A program made the translations under genes and the position numbers. From JAGTVG01 sp964389805 (lineage in GTDB: Bacteria; Bacteroidota; Bacteroidia; Cytophagales; Cyclobacteriaceae), in NCBI GenBank assembly GCA_964389805.1, contig CAYMFU010000201.1:1-9736 (forward strand): DNA of 9,736 nucleotides, written 5' to 3'. The notes under the pieces are model-generated. The model was not told the DNA's origin, searched no databases, and was given only the letters and a program-made list of their open reading frames with translations. The stretch's first letter is position 1, and each line of letters opens with the position of its first letter. Positions 1-6,279 of the stretch are shown piece after piece.

Positions 1-1
1 T

Positions 2-691
2 GTGAAAGTAGCTGATGCCTCCAGGATCTATGGTTTGGATTTAGAGCACTTTCTTTCCCCAAACAAGATCAATTTTCTGGTAGAAGGAGATACTTTGATT
101 GAAGAACATATACAGGGTATTCCTGGAGATGATTTTATAAAGTCTTATTTGAAGGATCCGCAGTTAAATGAAATGCGCCTGGCTAAGGAATTTGTAAAAT
201 TCAATGAAAGATGTCTGGTTCGTTTACTGGGGGATATGCATGCCAGTAATTTTGTGGTGGAAGTTATACCTGATTTTGATGAGATCCATTACCGCATCAG
301 GGCCATAGATTTTGATCAGCAATCGTATGAAGGCAGAAGGGCGATCTATATGCCTCAATATTATAAACAGAATAATCCGATTATTGAACTCGGCCTAAAA
401 CATATGAAGCCGGAACTGGAATTACAGTATTGTAAGGAGGAACGATCATTAATAGCTAACAGAGTTAAATCAAGTGGTGTGAACCTTTATGCTCTTCTTA
501 ACGCAATGACAAGAGATACCATATCAACACCTGAAAATATTGAAAGCCTTAAAAATGATCTGGCAAAATTATATCGCGATCAAGAATTTCTTTCCTGTGT
601 AAATATGGGAGAAATTGTTAAAACCAGTCTTAAAATGATATTTAAACAACCGGTTCGGGATAAATATCAATTTGCGAAAAAGACTGCTTGA
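2..691 (+). CDS. Kinase-fold (APH-like) protein of unknown function, 5' end outside window
   Basis: I do not recognise a named family, but the 229 visible residues carry the two hallmarks of a protein-kinase/aminoglycoside-phosphotransferase C-lobe. One is a catalytic-loop-like LGDMHASNF (D78 as the putative base, N83 as the putative metal ligand). The other is a metal-binding AIDFD (D103) about 20 residues later, the usual spacing for HGDxHxxN...DFD. A hinge-like stretch, EEHIQGIPGDDF, lies at about 34-45. There is almost no room for an N-lobe before the catalytic loop, so the GTG at base 2 is probably an internal codon and the true start lies upstream. No membrane segment or signal peptide is visible. 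The C-terminal half (about 130-229) is helical and charged, without a motif I know. A ribE promoter-like element follows the stop, so the two genes need not be linked functionally. Substrate is unknown (small molecule or protein); the kinase-fold call is inference from motifs. Confidence 0.6.
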   Translation: MKVADASRIYGLDLEHFLSPNKINFLVEGDTLIEEHIQGIPGDDFIKSYLKDPQLNEMRLAKEFVKFNERCLVRLLGDMHASNFVVEVIPDFDEIHYRIRAIDFDQQSYEGRRAIYMPQYYKQNNPIIELGLKHMKPELELQYCKEERSLIANRVKSSGVNLYALLNAMTRDTISTPENIESLKNDLAKLYRDQEFLSCVNMGEIVKTSLKMIFKQPVRDKYQFAKKTA

Positions 692-710
692 TAGGTTATA
701 TAATCCTATC
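690..710 (+). terminator. Small hairpin at the end of the kinase-like gene, possible weak terminator
   Basis: The arms GATAGG (690-695) and CCTATC (705-710) are perfectly complementary around a 9-nt AT loop, and the hairpin overlaps the TGA stop at 689-691. It is followed by AT-rich sequence rather than a clean T-run, so it is at best a weak terminator or a 3'-end stabilising hairpin. Confidence 0.25.
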
Positions 711-719
711 CTAATTTAG

Positions 720-727
720 TAATTTTG
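720..727 (+). promoter_or_regulatory. Candidate Bacteroidota -7 element for ribE
   Basis: TAATTTTG at 720-727 matches the Bacteroidota consensus TAnnTTTG exactly and lies 22 nt before the ribE ATG, which would give a short 5' leader of roughly 15 nt. No good TTG (-33) element lies at the preferred spacing; the nearest candidate, around 696-698 (TTA), is poor. The call therefore rests on the -7 match and position alone. The same bases also form AATTTT-gct-AAAATT (721-735). Confidence 0.35.
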
Positions 728-749
728 CTAAAATTTAAAGACAGACATC

Positions 750-1370
750 ATGTTTACAGGTATCGTTGAGGGAATGGGCAAGGTTGCTGATATCAGGAAG
801 GAAGGTACGAATTATATTTTTTATATAGAATCAGATTTTTCAGATGGACTAAAAGTAAACCAAAGTGTTTCGCACAATGGCGTTTGCCTGACAGTAACCG
901 GAATCGAAAACGGTATTTATACAGTAACTGCCGTATTGGAGACTCTGCAAAAGACAAACCTTGGTGATATCAGAACAGGTGATTTTGTAAACCTTGAACG
1001 CAGCATGTCAACTGAATACAGGTTTGATGGCCATATAGTTCAGGGTCATGTTGATCAGACCGGGGTTTGTACTAATGTTCAGGAAGTAGACGGAAGCTGG
1101 CTTTTTGATTTTGAATATGATTTCGAATCCACTGGTAATTTCCTTGTTGAGAAAGGTTCAGTATGTATAGATGGTGTTAGTTTAACTGTGTTTAATTGTA
1201 AAAATGGAAGTTTTACTGTAACCATAATACCACATACCTGGCAGGTGACCAATTTTCAATTTCTAACAGTAGGAAAAAGGGTAAACCTTGAATTTGATGT
1301 TATTGGTAAATACATTCAGAAACTGTTTTCAGATGGGTACCAGGATTATCTAAAAAACAAATTAAAATAA
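750..1370 (+). CDS. ribE: Riboflavin synthase, alpha subunit
   Basis: This enzyme catalyses dismutation of two 6,7-dimethyl-8-ribityllumazine molecules into riboflavin plus 5-amino-6-ribitylamino-uracil, the last step of riboflavin synthesis in the cytosol. The 206 residues are the normal family length and form two tandem lumazine-binding beta-barrels (about 1-90 and 93-185), each with its signature: NGVCLTV (43-49) and DGVSLTV (141-147). The N-terminus MFTGIVE fixes the start, because F2 is a conserved substrate-site residue. By eye, with a constant offset of 2 from the E. coli enzyme, the key positions are all present: C46, H95 and H100 in GHIVQGH, K135, S144 and D183. The leader is A-rich with no Shine-Dalgarno, as is usual for this phylum. 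No other rib genes are nearby. The product (FMN/FAD precursor) is relevant to the flavoprotein at 5174, but that link is only circumstantial. Confidence 0.97.
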   Translation: MFTGIVEGMGKVADIRKEGTNYIFYIESDFSDGLKVNQSVSHNGVCLTVTGIENGIYTVTAVLETLQKTNLGDIRTGDFVNLERSMSTEYRFDGHIVQGHVDQTGVCTNVQEVDGSWLFDFEYDFESTGNFLVEKGSVCIDGVSLTVFNCKNGSFTVTIIPHTWQVTNFQFLTVGKRVNLEFDVIGKYIQKLFSDGYQDYLKNKLK

Positions 1371-1460
1371 CCTTAAATAGGTCATCTTATTTATAATAAG
1401 TCCAAATAGTCGTTTGATTTTAAAACTGACATTTATCACCTTTTTCCAGTAAGTTCTGAT

Positions 1461-1484
1461 CTATTTTTACATTCGAAAAAATAG
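1461..1484 (+). repeat. AT-rich inverted repeat in the ribE-nifJ gap
   Basis: CTATTTTT (1461-1468) and AAAAATAG (1477-1484) are perfectly complementary around an 8-nt loop. The rest of the 173-nt gap (1371-1543) is AT-rich and contains a second small AT hairpin, CTTATT-tat-AATAAG (1386-1400), and a T7 run (1516-1522) just before nifJ. I see no ORF, no RNA gene and no convincing terminator for ribE. The hairpin could be structural, regulatory or chance in such AT-rich DNA. Confidence 0.3.
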
Positions 1485-1528
1485 CACTTAAGGCATAGTT
1501 TTAAATAGAAATAAGTTTTTTTAATATA

Positions 1529-1545
1529 ATTTGATCAGATCAAAT
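1529..1545. promoter_or_regulatory. Perfect 17-nt palindrome overlapping the nifJ start codon, candidate operator
   Basis: ATTTGATC-A-GATCAAAT is a perfect inverted repeat with 8-bp arms and a 1-nt centre. It occupies the 15 nt before nifJ plus the first two bases of its ATG. The core TTGAT-N3-ATCAA has both half-sites of the FNR/CRP-family box (TTGAT-N4-ATCAA) but one base less between them. A promoter-like TATAATTTG (1525-1533) overlaps its left arm. A protein bound here would most likely block transcription or elongation, and an RNA hairpin would hide the start codon. Regulatory function is inference. Confidence 0.4.
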
Positions 1546-4500
1546 GAAAGACAAAACATTTGTAACAATTGATGGTAACGAAGCAGCTGCTTATGTTGCC
1601 TATCGTTTAAACGAAGTTTGCGCCATTTATCCTATTACCCCGTCTTCGAATATGGGAGAATGGGCTGATGAATGGGCTGCAAAAGGAATAAAAAATATTT
1701 GGGGAGATATCCCAACTGTATGTGAAATGCAAAGCGAGGGAGGAGCAGCTGGTGCTGTTCACGGATCTCTTCAGGCTGGTGCATTGACCACTACTTTTAC
1801 TGCTTCCCAGGGATTATTATTAAAGATCCCGAATATGTTTAAAATAGCTGGGGAGTTAACTTCTACTGTATTCAATATTTCAGCAAGATCTCTGGCGACT
1901 CATGCATTATCGATTTTCGGTGACCATAGTGATGTTATGGCAGCCAGAAGTACTGGATTTGCCATGCTTGCTGCAGGTTCCGTTCAGGAAGTTATGGACA
2001 TGGGTATAATAGCTCAGGCATCCACTTTAGAATCAAGAGTACCGATCCTTCATTTCTTTGATGGATTCAGAACATCCCATGAGGTGTCTAAAATAGAGTT
2101 AGTCTCTGATGATCTAATGCGAGAAATGGTAACAGATGATATGGTGAAAGCCCATAGGGAAAGATCATTATCTCCAGATCGACCTGTAATTAGAGGAACA
2201 GCTCAAAACCCGGATGTATTTTTCCAAAACCGGGAAACGAATAATCCATTTTATGAGAAATGCGCTGATATAATTAAGGGGCAGATGGATAAGTTTGCTA
2301 AGCTAACAGGCCGGCAATATAAACCTTTCGATTATTACGGTGCAGAAGATGCTGAAAGGGTAGTTATATTGATGGCTTCAGGGATTGAAACCGTACAGGA
2401 TACAGTTGACTACCTTTTGAATCAAGGAGAAAAAGTAGGGGTAATAAAGGTTCGGTTGTACAGACCGTTCGATATAAAAAGATTTATGGAATCCATTCCT
2501 GAATCTGTTAAATCTATTTCCGTACTTGACAGAACTAAAGAACCAGGATCTACGGGTGAACCACTATATCTTGATATTATCAATGCATTGAGTGAAGGAT
2601 TAAGTGAAGGATATGGAAAAATTAAGACCATGCCTAAGGTAATAGGTGGTCGTTATGGGCTTTCTTCTAAAGAGTTTACTCCAACTATGGTGAAAGCCGT
2701 TTTCGATAATTTAAGTGCAGAGAAACCTAAGAAGCATTTCACAATAGGTATTAATGACGATGTATCCAATACAAGTCTGGATTTCGATCCTGATTTTGAC
2801 ATAGAATCTGATAATGTTGTTAGGGCCATGTTTTATGGTTTAGGTGCGGATGGAACAGTCGGGGCAAATAAAAACTCCATAAAAATTATTGGTGAGAATA
2901 CTGAAAATTATGCCCAGGGGTATTTTGTATATGATTCCAAGAAGGCTGGTTCAGTAACTACGTCTCACCTAAGGTTTGGGCCAAAGAATATTCTAGCCCC
3001 ATATCTTATACGAAAGGCGAATTTTGTTGCATGTCATCAATCAGTGTTTCTTGAAAAGTATGACATGGTTCAGAACCTGGTTGAAGGCGGTACATTTCTG
3101 ATAAACTCACCTTTTGAAAAGGATGATTTATGGAATAATATTCCACTTTCAATTCAGCAGGCCATAATAGATAAGAAAATCAAGGTGTTTGCAATAGATG
3201 CTCAAAAGGTAGCTGAAGATAGCGGTATGGGCAGAAGGATCAACACGGTTATGCAGGTATGTTTCTTCGCTATATCTGGAATATTGCCAAAGGATGAAGC
3301 TATTGCAGCCATTAAGGATTCCATTGTTAAGACATACGGCAGAAAAGGAGAAATGATCGTCAATATGAACCTTAAAGCTGTCGACAATACACTGGAGCAT
3401 TTATTTGAGGTGGAAACACCGAAGTCACCGGTAGGCAATTTGAAATTGAAACCACCTGTTCCTGAAAACGCACCTGATTTTGTAAAAAATGTATTGGGAG
3501 AGATCATTGCCGGAAGAGGAGACGATATACCTGTAAGTGCATTTCCAACTGATGGAACATGGCCTACTGGTACCACTAAATATGAAAAACGTAACATAGC
3601 TCTTGAAATCCCAACCTGGGATGAGGAGACCTGTACTCAATGCGGTAAGTGTTCATTTGTTTGTCCTCATGCGACGATCAGGATGAAGGTTTACGATCCA
3701 AAGCACTTGGAAAATGCACCTGAAACTTTCAAATCGGTAGATGTACGCAACAAGGAATTCAAAGAGTTGGGATATAAATATACCATACAGGTCGCTCCGG
3801 AAGATTGTACCGGATGCGGAGTATGTGTGGAGGTTTGTCCAGCGAAAAGCAAACGCGATAAAAGTAAGAAAGCACTTGTTATGGAGCCTCAGTTGCCACT
3901 TAGAAATCAGGAAGCAAAAAACTGGGATTTCTTCCTCAACTTACCTGAACTTGACAGAAACCTGATCGGATTAAATAGCATCAGGACCCAGCAACTTCAG
4001 GAACCATTATTCGAATTTTCAGGAGCCTGTACTGGATGTGGTGAAACACCATACGTTAAACTTGTTTCTCAGTTATTTGGAGACAGGGCAATCGTAGCCA
4101 ATGCTACTGGATGTTCTTCCATTTATGGGGGTAATTTACCTACAACACCATGGACAAAAAATAAAGATGGCCGGGGTCCAGCATGGTCAAATTCATTGTT
4201 TGAGGACAATGCCGAATTTGGACTTGGATACAGATTGGCCATAGACAAACAGAATGAAGGAGCCATCACATTATTGAAAGAACTTGGTTCAGAAGTTGGA
4301 GATGAACTTGTAACAGATATTATCAATGCAGATCAATCAGAGGAGTCCGGCATATTCGAACAGCGAGAGCGGATTGAGATATTAAAAGATAAACTTGGAT
4401 CAATTAAATCTCCAAAGGCTGCACAATTATTAAATGTAGCGGATTACCTGGCCAAGAAAAGTGTATGGATCATAGGCGGAGATGGCTGGGCATATGATAT

Positions 4501-5128
4501 TGGATATGGTGGATTGGACCATGTAATTGCATCCGGGAAAAATGTTAATATTCTGGTCTTGGATACTGAAGTTTATTCTAACACCGGAGGTCAGACTTCC
4601 AAAGCTACCCCTTTGAGTGCCATAGCAAAATTCTCGGCAAGTGGTAAACCTACATTTAAGAAGGACCTTGGGATGATGGCAATGGCATATAGTACAGTAT
4701 ATGTAGCAGTAGTTGCAATGGGTTCAAAAGATGAACAAACATTGAAGGCATTTATTGAAGCTGAAAAATTCAATGGTCCGTCTATTATCATATCTTATTC
4801 ACATTGTATTGCACATGGTATTGATATGTCAGCGCCTATGAAGCATCAGAAAGCTGCGGTTGATTCTGGTCAATGGATATTGTATCGATATAATCCGGAT
4901 AATCTGAAGGAAGGTAAAAATCCTCTGACCCTGGATTCAAGACCTCGCCCAAATACCAGCGTGGCCGACTACATGATGATGGAAAACAGATTTAAGATGC
5001 TTACTAAGAGTAAGCCCGAATTAGCCAAAGAATATATGAAAATGGCCAAGGCAAACGCTGCTGAAAGGTGGAATTATTTCAAATATTTGGCTGATAAACA
5101 GTACGAAAATGTTATCGATCAAAACTAA
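1544..5128 (+). CDS. nifJ: Pyruvate:ferredoxin (flavodoxin) oxidoreductase, single-chain
   Basis: This enzyme reversibly converts pyruvate + CoA to acetyl-CoA + CO2 and reduces ferredoxin or flavodoxin in the cytosol, using thiamine diphosphate (TPP) and three [4Fe-4S] clusters. The 1194 residues show the full domain series: domain I (about 2-260) with YPITPSS (29-35), catalytic-type E65 and substrate-site R115; transketolase-C-like domain II (about 265-415); gamma domain with GLGADGTVGANK (432-443); EKR linker; a two-cluster ferredoxin domain (C697/700/703/707 and C755/758/761/765); and a TPP domain with GDG (979-981). Proximal-cluster ligands are C829, C832, C857 and C1088, with the same spacings I recall for the Desulfovibrio africanus enzyme (812, 815, 840, 1071). 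The chain ends a few residues past the point where that enzyme starts its protective C-terminal extension, so that oxygen shield appears absent. The start is set by family alignment. The gene is followed after 45 nt by the DHOD-like gene, probably cotranscribed. Confidence 0.98.
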   Translation: MKDKTFVTIDGNEAAAYVAYRLNEVCAIYPITPSSNMGEWADEWAAKGIKNIWGDIPTVCEMQSEGGAAGAVHGSLQAGALTTTFTASQGLLLKIPNMFKIAGELTSTVFNISARSLATHALSIFGDHSDVMAARSTGFAMLAAGSVQEVMDMGIIAQASTLESRVPILHFFDGFRTSHEVSKIELVSDDLMREMVTDDMVKAHRERSLSPDRPVIRGTAQNPDVFFQNRETNNPFYEKCADIIKGQMDKFAKLTGRQYKPFDYYGAEDAERVVILMASGIETVQDTVDYLLNQGEKVGVIKVRLYRPFDIKRFMESIPESVKSISVLDRTKEPGSTGEPLYLDIINALSEGLSEGYGKIKTMPKVIGGRYGLSSKEFTPTMVKAVFDNLSAEKPKKHFTIGINDDVSNTSLDFDPDFDIESDNVVRAMFYGLGADGTVGANKNSIKIIGENTENYAQGYFVYDSKKAGSVTTSHLRFGPKNILAPYLIRKANFVACHQSVFLEKYDMVQNLVEGGTFLINSPFEKDDLWNNIPLSIQQAIIDKKIKVFAIDAQKVAEDSGMGRRINTVMQVCFFAISGILPKDEAIAAIKDSIVKTYGRKGEMIVNMNLKAVDNTLEHLFEVETPKSPVGNLKLKPPVPENAPDFVKNVLGEIIAGRGDDIPVSAFPTDGTWPTGTTKYEKRNIALEIPTWDEETCTQCGKCSFVCPHATIRMKVYDPKHLENAPETFKSVDVRNKEFKELGYKYTIQVAPEDCTGCGVCVEVCPAKSKRDKSKKALVMEPQLPLRNQEAKNWDFFLNLPELDRNLIGLNSIRTQQLQEPLFEFSGACTGCGETPYVKLVSQLFGDRAIVANATGCSSIYGGNLPTTPWTKNKDGRGPAWSNSLFEDNAEFGLGYRLAIDKQNEGAITLLKELGSEVGDELVTDIINADQSEESGIFEQRERIEILKDKLGSIKSPKAAQLLNVADYLAKKSVWIIGGDGWAYDIGYGGLDHVIASGKNVNILVLDTEVYSNTGGQTSKATPLSAIAKFSASGKPTFKKDLGMMAMAYSTVYVAVVAMGSKDEQTLKAFIEAEKFNGPSIIISYSHCIAHGIDMSAPMKHQKAAVDSGQWILYRYNPDNLKEGKNPLTLDSRPRPNTSVADYMMMENRFKMLTKSKPELAKEYMKMAKANAAERWNYFKYLADKQYENVIDQN

Positions 5129-5153
5129 ATGTTATATTTAAGATAAGAATTCG

Positions 5154-5168
5154 AAAATTGAAAATTTT
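5154..5168 (+). repeat. Small AT inverted repeat between nifJ and the DHOD-like gene
   Basis: AAAATT (5154-5159) and AATTTT (5163-5168) flank GAA, five bases before the next ATG. It has no GC and no T-run beyond itself, so it is not a terminator. The 45-nt gap otherwise holds nothing recognisable, which supports read-through from nifJ. Confidence 0.2.
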
Positions 5169-5173
5169 ATAAT

Positions 5174-6166
5174 ATGGATTTGAAAACCAAATACCTGGGA
5201 ATGACATTGAAATCCCCATTAGTTGTTTCGGCTTCCCCTTTGTCAGAATATACCCAGAATATCAAAATGATGGAAGATGCCGGTGCTGGTGCAGTGGTTC
5301 TTTATTCATTATTTGAAGAACAAATAAGGCTCGAACAACAGGAGCTTCATTACCATACTACAACGGGCACTGAGAGTTTTGCTGAATCATTGTCCTATTT
5401 TCCGGAACCCGAAGAATATAAGGTAGGACCAGAGGAATATTTGAAACATATTCAGGATGCAAAAAAAGCTGTTGACATTCCGATTATTGCAAGTCTAAAT
5501 GGAAGTACAATTGGTGGTTGGACGGAATACTCAAAAGAGATGGAGAAGGCAGGTGCCGATGCGATAGAGTTAAATGTTTATTACATTCCTTCGGATACAA
5601 CTTTATCTGGTTCAAATGTTGAACAGACATATATCGACATTTTACGATCCGTAAAATCAACCGTGGATATCCCGGTTTCTATGAAACTGAGTCCATTTTT
5701 CTCAAATATGGCTAATATGGCTGAAAGATTAGATGATGCCGGTGCCAATGGATTGGTATTATTTAATAGGTTTTATCAACCTGACATAGATCTGGAGGAG
5801 TTTGAGGTAACACCAAACGTTCAGTTAAGTACATCACAAGCAATGCGACTTCCAATGCGTTGGATCGCCATACTTAAAGATAAAATCGCAGCTGATCTGG
5901 CTGCAACAAGTGGAGTTCACACAGGTATTGACGTGGTAAAAATGTTGCTTGTGGGTGCTAACGTTACAATGCTTTGTTCTGCTTTATTGAAGCATGGAAT
6001 ATTTCATATTCAAAACGTTGAAAAACACTTAATCGAGTGGATGGAACAGAATGAGTATAATGCTGTTGAGGAAATGATCGGAGCGATGAGTCAGCAGAAA
6101 TCATCGGATCCTAGTGCATTTGAACGTGCTCAATACATGAAGGCATTGACATATTATAAATTATAG
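5174..6166 (+). CDS. Dihydroorotate dehydrogenase-like FMN-barrel protein, probably not a true DHOD
   Basis: The 330 residues fit a DHOD-superfamily TIM barrel that should bind FMN. The opening MDLKTKYLGMTLKSPLVVSA is the usual DHOD start. IELN (131-134), MKLSP (170-174, K171 as the FMN-type lysine), LFN (196-198) and the phosphate-loop-like GVHTGIDV (247-254) with GANVTMLCSAL (261-271) follow in the canonical order. By eye, though, the catalytic loop ELNxSCPN is replaced by ELNVYYIPSD (132-141), removing the class 1 Cys. The TKS lysine is LYS (43-45) with Tyr44, and the NSMGLPN orotate loop is not recognisable. De novo pyrimidine synthesis is therefore an unlikely role. The gene follows nifJ by 45 nt and ends at a strong terminator, so the two probably form one transcription unit. 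I recall similar DHOD-like genes beside nifJ in other bacteria. Its reaction is unknown; a redox role tied to pyruvate:ferredoxin oxidoreductase is a guess. Confidence 0.85.
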   Translation: MDLKTKYLGMTLKSPLVVSASPLSEYTQNIKMMEDAGAGAVVLYSLFEEQIRLEQQELHYHTTTGTESFAESLSYFPEPEEYKVGPEEYLKHIQDAKKAVDIPIIASLNGSTIGGWTEYSKEMEKAGADAIELNVYYIPSDTTLSGSNVEQTYIDILRSVKSTVDIPVSMKLSPFFSNMANMAERLDDAGANGLVLFNRFYQPDIDLEEFEVTPNVQLSTSQAMRLPMRWIAILKDKIAADLAATSGVHTGIDVVKMLLVGANVTMLCSALLKHGIFHIQNVEKHLIEWMEQNEYNAVEEMIGAMSQQKSSDPSAFERAQYMKALTYYKL

Positions 6167-6189
6167 TCTATATTAGAAACATTGTTTTC

Positions 6190-6247
6190 AAAGAGCACAT
6201 CCTGGAATTCAATTAAATTGATGGGAGTGCTCTTTTTCTTTTTTTTT
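6190..6247 (+). terminator. Strong intrinsic terminator after the nifJ / DHOD-like unit
   Basis: AAAGAGCAC (6190-6198) pairs perfectly with GTGCTCTTT (6227-6235), and a T-rich tract interrupted by a single C runs to 6247. The 28-nt loop itself contains a palindrome, TCAATT-A-AATTGA (6209-6221), so a second small stem can form inside. There is no A-tract on the 5' side, so it acts on + strand transcripts only. It separates this unit from korAB. Confidence 0.85.
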
Positions 6248-6252
6248 GAATG

Positions 6253-6270
6253 TTTATAATCATTTATAAA
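6253..6270. repeat. AT-only inverted repeat just upstream of korA
   Basis: TTTATAA (6253-6259) and TTATAAA (6264-6270) are perfect inverted copies around TCAT, ending 9 nt before the korA ATG. They also read as near-direct TTATAA repeats. This could be part of the korA promoter or an operator, but arms made only of A and T make chance more likely. Confidence 0.25.
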
Positions 6271-6279
6271 GTTTGAACT

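Noticed and set aside
692..749. FMN riboswitch ahead of ribE
   Set aside because: The gap is 58 nt, too short for the RFN element, and none of its conserved stems are visible.
1486..1522. Possible ribE terminator: ACTTA (1486-1490) with TAAGT (1512-1516) before a T7 run
   Set aside because: The stem is only 5 bp, has a single G-C pair and a 21-nt loop; too weak to call.
3202..3597. 131-residue open frame on the - strand inside nifJ
   Set aside because: It is fully antisense to a well-conserved nifJ stretch, has no recognisable motif and no plausible start context; the open frame reflects codon bias of the real gene.
6245..6275. Possible promoter for korA: TTTG (6245-6248), 18 nt, TAAAGTTTG (6267-6275)
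   Set aside because: The -7 part has one extra base relative to TAnnTTTG, and the start of transcription would fall on the ATG itself, so I did not call it.
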